Assembly (NCBI GenBank): GCA_033182465.1
Contig: CP137328.1
Location: forward strand, 1,178,001 to 1,242,000
From: Sanghuangporus weigelae
Taxonomy: Eukaryota > Basidiomycota > Agaricomycetes > Hymenochaetales > Hymenochaetaceae
Direction of reading: 5' to 3'
DNA length: 64,000 nt
Both the position numbers and the translations under genes were made by a program. Positions 44,764 to 56,050 of this stretch are shown here, one piece after another. The number at the start of each line of letters is the position of its first letter. Position 1 is the stretch's first letter. The notes beneath the pieces are model-generated. The model had not been told where the DNA came from. It worked only from the letters and a program-made list of their open reading frames with translations, and ran no database searches.

Positions 44764-45387
44764 TAGTGTTCCGACCGTATGCGGTATAATGCGTATACGG
44801 CTTTCCGTATACGGGATACGGCCGTATCGTATAAGAGAAAAAGAAGAAAATATACGGCCGTACCCCGTATAGAGTTGGGAAAGAAATGCCGTATACGGCA
44901 TATGCGCCATATACGGAACTCCACCTCGCATGCCCTTTGGAAGGGTATTTGTCCCTGCCTTCCATGCGGAGAGCATATTATTTTCTTTGGAAATCATAAT
45001 TTGAGTGTTGCCAATCACGGCAGGACTGGTGTCAGCAAGAATTTTGACGATATGCAACCACGTAAGAGATTATTCACACACATCCGGTGAGCACATATAC
45101 GCTGATCTGCTCGGACAGCTATGAAAATCATCCCTAAGCACCATTATCAGTGAACAGAATCTTCATTGTATCGAGATAGACTTTGAACACTTTGAAAAAA
45201 TATTTGTTAGTATGTCCTGATGTGGTAGAGTTACGGAACCTCCGTATACGCCGTATTCCCGTATACGGGTGTTCCGTATCCGTATGAGACCTTGACCACC
45301 AAATATACGGCCGTATTTCATACGGTCGTATCCGTATAAGACTCGAGTTATACGGCTGTATCCGTATACGATACGGTCGGAACCCTA
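44764..45387. mobile_element. Non-autonomous hAT-type DNA transposon (MITE-like), 624 bp
   Basis: The ends are inverted repeats: left TAGTGTTCCGACCGTAT, right (reverse complement) TAGGGTTCCGACCGTAT, 16 of 17 identical. It is flanked by a perfect 8-bp duplication ATGGTATC. An 8-bp duplication together with TIRs beginning TAG-N-G is the hallmark of the hAT superfamily. The outer 170 bp on each side are packed with palindromic CCGTATACGG and ATACGGCCGTAT words in both orientations, which may be subterminal transposase-binding sites. The inner 300 bp (about 44930-45235) are not repetitive and encode nothing recognisable, so it would depend on a transposase elsewhere. The perfect duplication suggests a recent insertion. 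Confidence 0.9.
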
Positions 45388-45395
45388 ATGGTATC
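45388..45395 (+). repeat. Target-site duplication, right (ATGGTATC)
   Basis: Matches 44756-44763 exactly. Confidence 0.88.
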
Positions 45396-45919
45396 CGTGG
45401 CTCATATTCGCCCAAGCTTCGGTCTTCGTCAAGTGATGTACATAATTGTAATCTCGCTTCGATCGGATGAACTACTGATAAGTTCCTCACAGTCTTACAA
45501 CTGAAAGAGCTTCCGCCTAGGAGTCGCATACAGATATACTCTATGTGTCTGAAAGCCATAAATGTTTCCGTTGCGTATTCTTTGACGACCTATGTATGCG
45601 CTATTGGATAGTTCGTCTGAATGACAAATTGAGAGTGATACCAATGAATAGAGTCAGACACGATACTCCTCAGGAATCTTCTCTCATCACCACACTATCG
45701 GCCATCTTTTCAAGTGAGCGACCTCGTGTACGACTGATCATCACTTCGGAGTGCTTCGTACATCAATCAGCTCCAGAGGAGCGGCCTCACAATAGCTATG
45801 CAGTATATCCAGACGGCTGTCTTATAGTCCTCTTCCTCCCCCAGATTAGAATGTCAGCATCGTCTTATCTCTTTCAGTACCTCTTCCACTCAACCCGCCG
45901 TCTGAGATAGGAGCTTTCG
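45396..45919. other. Intergenic, upstream of a DUF6533 gene
   Basis: A 121-codon frame at 45545-45910 has no family marks and no splice support. I treat it as chance. Confidence 0.4.
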
Positions 45920-47606
45920 ATGGCTAGTCAATCTGACCTCAAGACATGGACCACGACACTCCAACATAATCGCTTATCGAATGTGAGTTATTCATAAGGA
46001 TTATCCTTTTCTATCTGATTCTCTTCTAATATACTATAATCTCGCGATCAGTATGTGGATGGTACGCCCTCTCAACTATGCTGACACTACTCACAAACTC
46101 ATTCTATACTGTGCGATTTGTTCTCATCAGTCTGCAGTTGCACTATCCTGGTATGAGTCGATTCGGAGCGTCATCTTCCGACTGCGTTTCTCATATATAT
46201 TTCCTAGATATACGATTATCTCCTTACTTTCAATGCGGAGAGAACTCTTATTTGGCCTTCGTCATGGTCTACAACAAAAACTCTCTTCCTACTCACCCGC
46301 TATGCTCCATTCATTGATATCACCATAATCTTATGGCGTATGTCTTCTTTAAGTTTCTGTTTCAACTGAGTGATGAACTTTCTTATTCCAGAATTGCTCA
46401 AACCTCACATGAGTCCGAAGGACTGCGACTTCGTGTACAAAAGCACAGGATGTCAGAATCTAAAGTCTCAACTGCTGCATGAGCTGTTGCTGACTGATAC
46501 TACTCCAGGGTTGTTACTAACTGGAATCCTAATTGCGGAAAGTAAGTCCTACACTGATAAACCCGATAGAGGAAACTAACTTTATCGATCCTCATGGAAG
46601 TCATTCTGATGCTGAGAACGTGGGCTGTATATGAGCAGCGACGAGCCATCGCAATCGGTCTTGTCATATGGACCATTCTGACTTGGGTGCCGAACATGGT
46701 CAGCCTTGGGATCTTCCTCGACTCGCTGCGCTGTAAGTGATAATGTCCGATAAATCCCGGTGGTGTTTATCTACATGTAACTGATTACTTTATTTGGTTT
46801 TCATTTGGAAGACGGGCCGCTGCCGATAACTGTACCTGGTTCAGGATGTCATGTCGTTTCTGGAAGCCCCATTGTCTTCGTGTCTTGGGCTCTTCTCATG
46901 ATATTTGAGGCTGGTATGTCCTCGATTGCTTTCCATTGGGTAATAGATACGTGTCAATTCTAACTGTTTGATTTCAGCTATCCTGATACTCATGATAATC
47001 AAATCCGTGAAAAACTGTGGGATCGATAATGATGTCTTCAGCGCCGAAGCTGACAAACAAATTTCTTTGCTTCCATAGATCGGAATCACCGAAATTCATT
47101 CGTCTTCAAAGCTGTCTTCAGAGATGGTCCGTATACATTATGTCAGCCTAGAAGTTAGATATAATAATAGCTGACCTCTCGTTGATCCTTGTTCAGGTTC
47201 TATTTTCTATCTGTATCTCTTCGTGTTATCTATGGCCAATGTGATTGTCATATTGACGTCTTCCGTGAGTCCTTTCAATGAAATACTCTCTGGCCGATAC
47301 TGAGGTACATCATTCGCTAGGCTGACCTGATAAATCTTCTCTCTGTGTAAGTCTCCAGTCTTGCGGAAGTCAAATATTGACCTGAACCACATATCATGAC
47401 TTGATAGAATCGAACGAGTGATCCATTCCGTTCTAACGGCTCGGATCATCCTCAACTTACGGAAGTTGGGCACGAGACGTCAGCTCGGATTGAGCACCTT
47501 CTCCTTCGGCGTCGGACCTGGTGCAGAAATGGAATTCGCGCACAACGCGATCTCATCGACGGAAATGAGTGAGAGTACAGCTGCGGATAACCAAACGGTG
47601 GTTTGA
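45920..47606 (+). CDS. DUF6533-type seven-helix membrane protein
   Basis: Thirteen exons: 45920-45982, 46052-46061, 46131-46150, 46208-46337, 46392-46451, 46509-46541, 46601-46732, 46812-46913, 46978-47016, 47079-47126, 47197-47264, 47321-47346, 47408-47606, giving 309 aa. The DUF6533 block is YVDVCSCTILIYDYLLTFNAE..LIWPSSWSTTKTLFLLTRYAPFIDITIILW. Then a helix pair GILIAEIILMLRTWAVY, and IERVIHSVLTARIILNLRK before an acidic, Ser-rich cytosolic tail. The second exon is only 10 nt and the third 20 nt. All intron positions recur in the convergent paralog at 50203-51858. The family is very large in Agaricomycetes and its role is unknown; the topology recalls receptors but there is no direct evidence. 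Confidence 0.9.
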
Positions 47607-48075
47607 CTGCTTGACTTGTTGATTTCATCGCAATATCTGCAACTTATGAGTGAGCCACTGCTTTAACTTAGATAGAATGGCATCTTGTACTTGAAGTGTA
47701 CCTCGAACATGTATATATAAGAGACGTCTCGTCAAGCCACATGCGAATGACCTTCATCTTCCACTGGCTCTACTTGTCTGACCTGTTGGCACTTGCAAAC
47801 CTTCACGCGCGTATCTTTTTATGATCACAAACACACGTTACTAGTCAGATGGGATACATGCGGATAGCAACACATCGCAGAGTAATATGTACACAAAGAG
47901 CCCGATGGTGGTGCAAAGCAATGAGAAGAGCAAGGCGACGCAAAAACAAAGCAGAGTATAAAAGCAGAGGATATCCAGAAGTATCTGAAGCGCAGAGATG
48001 GATAATCGGAATGAAAGCAGACAAAGAACCGTAATGAAAAGGGCGAGAATGGTGGAGTGTGCTCCTATTACACAT
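47607..48075. other. 3' region between convergent genes
   Basis: No gene supported. Confidence 0.5.
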
Positions 48076-49112
48076 TCAGTTACGCCTCTTCTTCCGTGGC
48101 CTGGAGGCGCGAACTCTTTTTACTTCCGCCTGGAGCCTCGGAAGCCATCCTAATTTTACTGCTGCCAACCAGCATTTCGAGGTGGGCCCCATCGTTCGTA
48201 TGTGACGGAGAAGAGAGTCCTTTCGGAACGAATCTAGTCTACACTCCCCCGGACAGAACTCCCTTCTTTTAAGGTGCACGTCTTTGTAGTGACGTCTGAG
48301 GGTCTGTAAGTTGAAAAACGTGCGACCATCGTTGCATCTGTCGCAGACAATCCGCCCGCCTGACGACGCTGGAGATTCGTCATCCTCCTGGATGACTTCA
48401 GTCTGTCTTTTTCTCTTTCGCGATCTGGAAGCTGGAGCATCCGGAATCTCGATCACATCGTCCGACGTCGGCACAATATGAGCCGACTCGTCAGCTGCTT
48501 GGACGGAGAGTAAAGGTATCGGAGGTGCGTTTGGAATGTCGGCGAGCGGCGGACGCAGTGGTCCGGGATCAGTCGGTTTGGAGGATGGGTTAACTTTTAC
48601 TGGGCTAGACGACGCCTCGGGCGACAGGTCGCGTGGTGCTTCTATGTTGCGCGTCGTAGCAATAGACGTCGGACATGGTGAGGAGAGGCAGGGGACGCGG
48701 CCATCTTCCTCCTTGAAGAGGTCCGATCTATTGGGCTCGTTGTCTGAAAGAATTGAATCGGACAGGTGATCAGGATGAGAAAGGGCCGGTTCGTCTTTGC
48801 TAAGGCTATTTATGACACTTTCGTTGAGGGCCCACGACATTTGGGCTAGATCATCCGCTAAAACGGACTGGGGCGTACCGTCAGGACAGGTTCCTTTCAA
48901 GCCACATATCGACTACTTACATAGCTAATGTCTTGTCGCGGTGCTTCCTCAAGCTCCAGTTTTAGCGGTGCTGGACTGCATTTGGGCAGGCCCTCGAAAA
49001 AGCTGAAGGTTGCTTCGTACTGGACCCTACGTCCAATAGAAACTGCCATTTCTCGCATTTGCTCAAGAAAAGACGCAATAGATGTGCAGCTCTGCTGTCG
49101 CCGAACGGCCAT
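48076..49112 (-). CDS. C2H2-like zinc-finger protein, lineage-specific
   Basis: Exons (-): 49112-48921 and 48867-48076, giving 327 aa. The N-terminal 60 residues form a helical region (SFLEQMREMAVSIGRRVQYEATFSFFEGLPKCSP), followed by about 130 disordered, Ser/Pro/Asp-rich residues. One C2H2 finger follows at about residue 240 (CDRCNDGRTFFNLQTLRRHYKDVH), then a weaker Cys/His segment (CPGECRLD..LLRHIRTMGPTSKC) and a basic end (RPRKKRRN) that could be a nuclear signal. DNA binding is plausible but unproved. A truncated copy lies at 1965-2490 (+). It sits between two convergent DUF6533 genes. Confidence 0.78.
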
Positions 49113-50202
49113 TCTTCTTCAAGATGGAAGGAAGGATAAGTTTCGTTCAAAAGAAGAAGTGTTGGTGAAAGGAAGAGTGTGGTTTGAGAGACGGCAGGTC
49201 GCGGCCAAATATTTGGGCGTCGATCCTCCTACTAGAATAGGTTGTCTTAAGAAACCTCGACGCGCCTTGATATTTAAGGAGAACAATGAGTAACGAATGG
49301 CCTTGCGAAAGACAAGTCGTGGCAATGAACATCATCGGCCTTAGGAAATCGGTAGACCTTCAAATGCATTGAACAGCTTGGCAGCACCTGATGATCCTCC
49401 GGAAGGAGGCGCAAATAATGCAGGCCGTAGATGATGGACCGTGAACACTTTTATTGTCTTTGCTCATTGCCATGGCCATCATACCTGGCCTATCGAAAGA
49501 AATTAGGGCCTCATGTGGGTTGCTTCGACCACAAGTAAGGCCTAGCCTGTCCAGACTAGTCACTGCAAAGCAATGCTGAGTGCTTCAGGATGAAATCTTT
49601 AAGTACCACTCACCCTTGAAAATAAGAAAAGTTTAGCTTAGGCCTTGGAAGATCCGGGTATGGCATAGCAAATCGAGAAAATACCCAGAGACATATGATA
49701 CCTTAAGTACAGTATCCTGGACAAACGAGCTACTCTCGTTAGTCTTCTCGAGTTCCCCGGGCAGTGAGGGGAGTGTGTTGGCAATAGATCTGCGCTAGCG
49801 AAATCTGATGGTTTGGAGCTCTCAACGAGACTCGAGCTAATTCAGTGCTTATACGATTGACGAACATGTATACGATTGGCGAGGATGATGACCGACAGTT
49901 ACATTTATTAGCAGCCCGAGTCCAGTTTAGCTTCGATAAGATTCCATTTCCACGTAAGGTGTGTCGAATTTTTTCTCGCTCGCCAATTCACTTTGATCTA
50001 CTGACATTGAATTATGCAATGTTATGTGGAATAAGTACCACTTCACTTACTCGTGACCCCTTATTCCCCACCCGACCATTCAGCTTCTGACACGTTCAAG
50101 CGTTCACGACCTGGAAAGGGAGATACATTACCTCTCCACCAAACCATGGATGTCCTCCGACGGCTCCAAACGTGGCACTGTGTTCTCCTTGAGACTTCAA
50201 TT
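49113..50202. other. Intergenic, no supported gene
   Basis: About 1.1 kb between the zinc-finger gene and a DUF6533 gene on the same strand. No recognisable element. Confidence 0.45.
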
Positions 50203-51858
50203 TCATTCTCCCAGAGAGGAGTTACTCTCCCTATACACCACAAACGTGTCTAGCAACTCGTCCGACGTATCATCTTTCCAGCTATGTGTTCCTATCCTAT
50301 TCAGGTCTATGAGAATCCTGGCGGTCAGGATAGAGTGGATAACGCGTTCAATGCTAAAAGCAATTGATCGTATAAGAGAACGAAGGTGAGCCAAATATCA
50401 GTCACTAAACAGGCTAGTACACCAACCTTGAAAGAAGATTGCTGAGCCCTAACTAGTTAATGATACTTATTCAGCAATAGACTCGTACGGACAATCATAG
50501 TTACTCACTGGACGTCGGAGCACCACAATAAGATTTGCAATTGAAAGCACTAGAGTACACGTAACTGAGAACACAAGATCGTTACACCTTGGAAGTTACT
50601 ATACCGAAAAGATATACATAGAATAAGGATCCTGATAAGAGACGGACATCAGTCACTGAATTGCGTATGACCATCGTTTATTGTTCGATCGGCTCACCGT
50701 CTGCATAAACTCTCTTGTAGATATAAGTATGCCCCTGGACTTTATCTGGAGGCATTCAACACTCGTAACAACAGATGTATCTCTGGAAGCTTGACTCACA
50801 GACTCTGAATGCTTTGTGCAACATGAGCACCAGAACAACTAAATACCAATATAAACCTTCTTATTTTTAAGATGAGTTACTAGACTTACTGCCTTCAAAC
50901 GCAGCTAATAGAGCCCAGCTGTGAGTAACATAAGACTTTCCTGCCGAGATTATCAAACAGCCTGGAAGATTGGATGGCAAAGGAGCATCTATTCAAAGAC
51001 CAACCATTCGTTCAGAAAAATAATAATTCCGAGGCTATATCTTCTATGAATACGCACAATGCAAGGAATGGACAGATATTCCGCCGAGAACCAGTGCCGG
51101 TACCATCGTGAGACATCCAGAAACGGCTAGAAAGAGCCCGATTCTCCGTGAGAAACCATACACAGCCCAAGTTCTGACCGCAAGGATAACTTCAAGGCGA
51201 GCGTTTGGGACAGTGAACACAGCGAACAAAATAATGGTTTAAATTGACCAACCCTCCGCAGAGCAGATTCCGATACCAAGCATCCCTGTTTGGTTACACA
51301 ATAAAACGAAAAAGAAAGAGAAGTAACTACGTCACTCACAGAATGTTGCTTCATATGCGAATGCGCAGCTCCTCTCGGACAGCCCCCGCGCTGAGGCCTC
51401 TAAAACGGTCAATTGAGGCCGAAAGTTTCGTAGAGAAGTCATGAGATGACACAATGACACAATGTCTGCAAACATACGCCATATAATAATTGATGTATCG
51501 ACGAACGGAAGGTAACGAGTCAGGAAAAACATGATTTTAGTAGGCGACCACGGAGGTTTCCACATAAGAGAAGTTTCATCTCCAAATGTCAAGATGTAGT
51601 CATAGGTCTCGAAACGATGGTTTTCAGACCTCAAATGCATTTATGGCGGCACAGGACACATACCAATAGGGCCAAGCTTGAGACTTTTTTGAACCATCAA
51701 CATGAGCATTTTTTTTGCTCCAGTAAACTGTGACCGTACCATCGGTATACTGCAAGGTTACACTTCAGCGTGCTATGAAGTTCAAGCAATGAAGAACTCA
51801 CGCTAGCGTATCGCAAGTGTCGTACGGCAGTTGTCAACACATCAGCATTATTGTCCAT
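50203..51858 (-). CDS. DUF6533-type seven-helix membrane protein
   Basis: Start ATG 51858 (MDNNADVLTTAVRHLRYAS). The gene can be read through 13 exons whose junctions match those of the gene at 45920: a tiny exon TATACCGATG, then a 20-nt exon, joined to give YTDVSSLALLTYDYILTF, then KPPWSPTKIMFFLTRYLPFVDTSIIIW, VILAVRTWAVYGFSRRIG, YAPLPSNLPGCLIISAG, RVYKVQGHTYIYKRVYADG, SLFYVYLFVTCTLVLSIANLIVVL and SSIERVIHSILTARILIDLNRIG before the tail ending SNSSLGE. No disabling change was seen. It is a paralog of the 45.9-kb gene in convergent orientation. Confidence 0.87.
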
Positions 51859-53011
51859 GAGAGAGTATCGTTGGTCCGTCTACAGATGGTCTACGGCTTT
51901 TATGGCTAAGGATTCCGATAGAAAGGGAGTCGAGCCAGATCATTGGAGCCATCGTATCATTTTGTATAGCCTCGGCGCAGAAGTGAAGTAATAATCAGGC
52001 CAAATAGCTGCGTCTCTTTGATTGGGTTGGCATGTGGATGCAAAGCGCTGACTCCACAGCGCTGAGGAGCGCGTACATAGATAACCTAATCATTCCTCGG
52101 TCGGACGACAGCCTTGCAACGACCATTTGACATGGAGGAAGCATGATGTACTACTGTGACCTGTTGACGCCTTTCTTCTGTGTCTCCGACGAGGACGAAA
52201 GTTTAGTTTTACTTGACAAGCGCATTCTGTTGGTCATGATCAAGTTGAGTTGGTATGGGATCACCTCCGAATCAAGTGGACTTCTATTGCAGCAGTTTGC
52301 CGTGTTTCGAGCTGGAAGTATATGTATGTGTCATTGGCATATGAGCAAACGTCGATCTATATAAGTGCCACGTCACTGACTCACGGTTACCCCGTTAATT
52401 CGGAGTTCAAAACATTTACGAATGTAGTAATGAACAAGTGGACCTGATCTGACTTGACTTGACTTGACTTGACTTGACTTGACTTGACTGTGATCGTTGC
52501 ACTGTTGCAGCAAATACTGCAGACGGACCATGCGGGTTGCTCCCGTGCACGGAAAATACTTCGTCTTTTCCCAGAGAAACGAAATAGCTTCCTCCTGGAC
52601 GTCGAGCCCAACTCTCGTGGCGACCATGCATTTTTTTCAGATGCAAAGAGCATATGCAACTGCGGAGGTCGCTGCTACATAAGCAGTCAGGCAATTTCAA
52701 TGGCCACAGATGTCTTTGGTAAGCAAGGAAAATTCTCAGAACTGAACTATAAAAAAATAAGTGGCTCGATTCTCCAACTACTTCATGAATCCGATATTCA
52801 CCTGTCTTATCAGTTCTTCTATGATCCACTGTAGTCTTCGGGCACGACTTTTCTAAGCTAACCGGATATCCACCAAGATAAGTATTCTTTCCAGACATAA
52901 TTTTTCCAGATATTGTGTGTACAGTACATCGCGACACATATGCATATGCATTACACCGCGAGAGGGAAGAAAGGAGATAACACAAGCCAAGCCTGCTCAG
53001 GAAGCGTGTCC
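51859..53011. other. Intergenic with a pentanucleotide repeat
   Basis: No gene supported. Overlapping frames on both strands around 52400-52700 arise from the (GACTT)n repeat and its flanks. Confidence 0.45.
52451..52489. repeat. (GACTT)n pentanucleotide tandem repeat
   Basis: Nearly eight perfect units of GACTT. Such arrays change length often and could be a strain marker. Confidence 0.95.
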
Positions 53012-54763
53012 TTAATTGGCAATGCAACGGGCACAGGAAGGGCAAGCTTTGTCCTCGCTAGAAAAGAACAGACCGCTATTACCCCCGAAAAAGACCGCGC
53101 CAGTATAAAATGAGTAGTCGAGTTGATCTTTGCCACGCAAGCCCCTCGGATGTTCGTGACCTTTCTGTAGGATAACGTCTGGCCTCCATCTGCACCATTT
53201 CTGATAACACCAATCCGGGCAACGGCAACATCTTTTGCTGCACACAACTTTGTCATTGGGTTCGGGATCGTAATTTGGGCATGTTTCGTATTGATCGAAC
53301 GTGTCTCGATTGAACCTGTCTTGATCGAACATGTAGGACAAACGCAATGTCGTGAGTTCTCCTTCCTGGTCCCTGGCGCGTAAAAGGCAGTTCGGGAGAT
53401 ACGATGTCTTTTCTGGTTTGGAGCTGGGAGCAATCACACCACATACGATGTAGTCATGTATGTGTGGATGGATGAACCATTCTCTTCTCAAAGTTTTGCA
53501 TGTTCGACCAAACGTTTCGTATGTGCGTATGTCCACCAAGTGCATTATGTCGACAAGAATCTCCCAGGGGAGTGCGCAGTAATTGAAGTCTTGCCTTCCA
53601 GAAATCTCGACGCTCGCTGTGGGTCCGTCAACGCAGTGTGGTCGTAGATAATGTACGATGAGATCAAGGCCCTTATCGGGACCTTCATGACCAAAGCCGT
53701 AGAAGAACGGTTGTGGTCTACTATGCGAAACCTTGAGATTTCCAGATGTGGCCCCTTCTATAATCGCGACAGCAACATGCAAGATCGAGATAATGATGAC
53801 GGTGCAATGATCCATTCCCCTTTCCTTTGCATGTTCGATAGACTTGCCAATGTTGGCTTCGAGGCGCTTCTCAGCAGAAAAATCTCCTGTCGGCATAATG
53901 AGGCATCCGCGATATCTGTAGAAGGCCGGGTAATGTATCCTGTCCAGCAGCTGGAGATAGTTTCTACTCCAGATGCTGTCGCTTCGTGCGGCTTGTGCTG
54001 ATATAGTTAATGCGAACCCACAAGGTGAAGCAGCACGTAAGAGGAGCTCAGATATTGCAACACGTGCGTAAAGATCGGATCGCATTCGGCATTGATTCAT
54101 GAAAGAGAAATAGTGCCACATCATGAGCGACTTCGTATAGGCTGAGGCAATGGCGCGGCAAGCTTGGTCACCATCCCGATGGTCCCAAGAGGATTCGTCA
54201 ATAATCTTGATATCTTGCGAAATGTCGTTGTATACTTTCAGGCCGCCTTCAAATAGCGTTGGTTGGTGATATAATCCCGCGGTGAAATGCCTGGGTGCAT
54301 CAGGCAGAAGAATAACATGCTGATCTCCATCGAACGCGAGATAGGTCATCCACTTGTTGCCGTCATCTCCCCTAGGAATGTTATCAAGAGGAAAGAACGC
54401 TCCATCATTGACGCTAAAAATGAGACGATCGAGGTCTATCATGTACACATAGTCGTGTGATCCGGAATACGAGTATTCGTAGATTAGCTTTGCCGTGGGA
54501 GGATCGTGCGGCCTATACGAGACGTATATTATGTCGCCCATATCATCATAGTCTCTTTCATAACCGAGATCCAGATAATTGCTTTCGAGTTCAGCAATCC
54601 TGACTTTTTCAGCATCGAAGTGCTGCCTCTTTGTCTTGAGCCATTCTAAAGGAGCGTCAACGGAGATTAGACTTCTAAAGGAACTAATTACCTTCGAACC
54701 CAGTTTTGTCTGCAGGGATCTCAGAAACGACTTCGGCTCCATCGTGTTCCGGATAGCCATCAT
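53012..54763 (-). CDS. F-box-like protein, Agaricomycete-specific
   Basis: A single uninterrupted frame of 583 aa from ATG 54763. Residues about 400-440 (LPWEILVDIMHLVDIRTYETFGRTCKTLRREWF) fit an F-box-like helical motif, which would link it to an SCF ubiquitin ligase through Skp1. The N-terminal 400 residues have no known domain; notable segments are SGSHDYVYMIDLDRLIFSVNDGAFF and SSWDHRDGDQACRAIASAYTKS. The C-terminus is Cys/Trp-rich (CSKRCCRCPDWCYQKWCRW) and may bind a metal. A deleted copy lies at 56051-56760, and a small conserved frame precedes both. It is intronless among multi-intron neighbours. Confidence 0.75.
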   Translation of the reverse strand: MMAIRNTMEPKSFLRSLQTKLGSKVISSFRSLISVDAPLEWLKTKRQHFDAEKVRIAELESNYLDLGYERDYDDMGDIIYVSYRPHDPPTAKLIYEYSYSGSHDYVYMIDLDRLIFSVNDGAFFPLDNIPRGDDGNKWMTYLAFDGDQHVILLPDAPRHFTAGLYHQPTLFEGGLKVYNDISQDIKIIDESSWDHRDGDQACRAIASAYTKSLMMWHYFSFMNQCRMRSDLYARVAISELLLRAASPCGFALTISAQAARSDSIWSRNYLQLLDRIHYPAFYRYRGCLIMPTGDFSAEKRLEANIGKSIEHAKERGMDHCTVIIISILHVAVAIIEGATSGNLKVSHSRPQPFFYGFGHEGPDKGLDLIVHYLRPHCVDGPTASVEISGRQDFNYCALPWEILVDIMHLVDIRTYETFGRTCKTLRREWFIHPHIHDYIVCGVIAPSSKPEKTSYLPNCLLRARDQEGELTTLRLSYMFDQDRFNRDTFDQYETCPNYDPEPNDKVVCSKRCCRCPDWCYQKWCRWRPDVILQKGHEHPRGLRGKDQLDYSFYTGAVFFGGNSGLFFSSEDKACPSCARCIAN

Positions 54764-54836
54764 GGCTGTGATAATTCAGCTTATAGTATATTCCTAACAC
54801 GCGTTAAGCAGAACCGGCAGTCGATAATTGGATGCC

Positions 54837-55043
54837 TCACCATTGTGCCGGTATATCGTCACCGAAGAAGTTCCCATCTGGATACTGGAGCTTAGCTGCT
54901 GTAAACAACTTGAAAGACGATGATGTTATAAAGGTGAAACACACAAAGGCACCAATTCGAAACGAAACAATCGGGTCGGAGTTCGGTTTACCGATACCGT
55001 TTATGAAAAAATGATCGCCGTCGCAACCTCTCTCAGCATCCAT
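54837..55043 (-). CDS. Small conserved frame upstream of the F-box-like gene
   Basis: A 68-aa frame from ATG 55043 (MDAERGCDGDHFFINGIGK) ending FGDDIPAQW before TGA. Its end is recognisable again at 56670-56750, upstream of the deleted copy, so it belongs to the duplicated unit. I could not splice it into the 583-aa frame: the available donor and acceptor give the wrong phase. It may be an independent short peptide, an upstream ORF, or a 5' exon with a junction I missed. Confidence 0.35.
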   Translation of the reverse strand: MDAERGCDGDHFFINGIGKPNSDPIVSFRIGAFVCFTFITSSSFKLFTAAKLQYPDGNFFGDDIPAQW

Positions 55044-56050
55044 ATGTCATGTGATTTTATTCACCGGGAAATTCAAGTGTTATAAATGCAAAATTCATCG
55101 TGACAGGAAGGGGCTTTGGGAGGCTCCAGTGAGAAGTGATAACTGACATGCCTATCCTGTCTTGACTTCCCGCTTCAGCGTGATATTTTAATATATACTA
55201 AAAATTGCTTAAACTTGGACTTGGGAGAAGCGTGCTATGTCTTTGAAATTTCATGGTACCAGATGTACTCTAAAAGTGCAGGCATAAAGCTTCAGCTCAT
55301 AAACTGAGGGAATCGCAGAGGGGTGCACAAGGTATTTTTCGGGCTCATCTGAATCACAGATAGAGAACCCCATTTTTCAGACCCATCTATGCTTTGACAA
55401 AAGCACACTTGAATGGGACTCACATGATAGAATGCTTTATGCTTGTGGACTAGAGCTTAGAAGAAATTTGCTGATTGTCATGAGCTACCCCTTCTTTTCA
55501 TTGTCATAGTACAATATGTCACAATGTTCCGGGCTGTGTCCACCTTTATATATATACTAATTCGATGCGCAAAAAATAATACTTCTGCAGTATATAAAAT
55601 AGAAAGATTTATATGGTGCATAGTCGGAAGGACAACAATTTCGATGAGGTCGTGGCTGCCGATTTGTCCTTATTCTCGAAGTTCACTCGATTTTAGTGCA
55701 CGACCGAAAAAATTCTTTCCAGAAAGCTTCACAGTCGCTCATTTACAAGTACATAGATATACTATTTAGTTTCTTATGATACACCCGTCTGCTGTTAAGC
55801 TCAGCCATGTATTTGGAAAACAAGAAGTCCACGAGTTTCTACGTAGGTCCACTTTGTTCGGATAGACACAGGTAAGAATAAAAAAGAAGACTACAAACGT
55901 CTCATCAAGACCGACGCACTGCTTTGAACTTGGATCAGGTACAGTTTCCCTCTCTGCAGGCTCGAAGGAAACCTTTTCTGAAAAGATGATTAACTTTCGA
56001 GCCAAGGAGAACAAGATGGACAGGCCTTGTCCTTGCTGAATATAAAGAGA
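55044..56050. other. Intergenic between the two F-box-like copies
   Basis: About 1 kb, fairly A+T-rich near 55520-55620. No gene recognised. Confidence 0.45.

Noticed and set aside
44723-45559. Tyr/Arg-rich frames inside the hAT-type element
   Set aside because: Translation of the CCGTATACGG palindromes; not a transposase.
45545-45910. 121-codon plus-strand frame after the hAT-type element
   Set aside because: No motif, ordinary length for chance in this composition, and no link to the element.
52373-53045. Long minus-strand frames across the GACTT repeat (up to 209 codons)
   Set aside because: A pentanucleotide array is open in all frames, and the rest has no recognisable domain.
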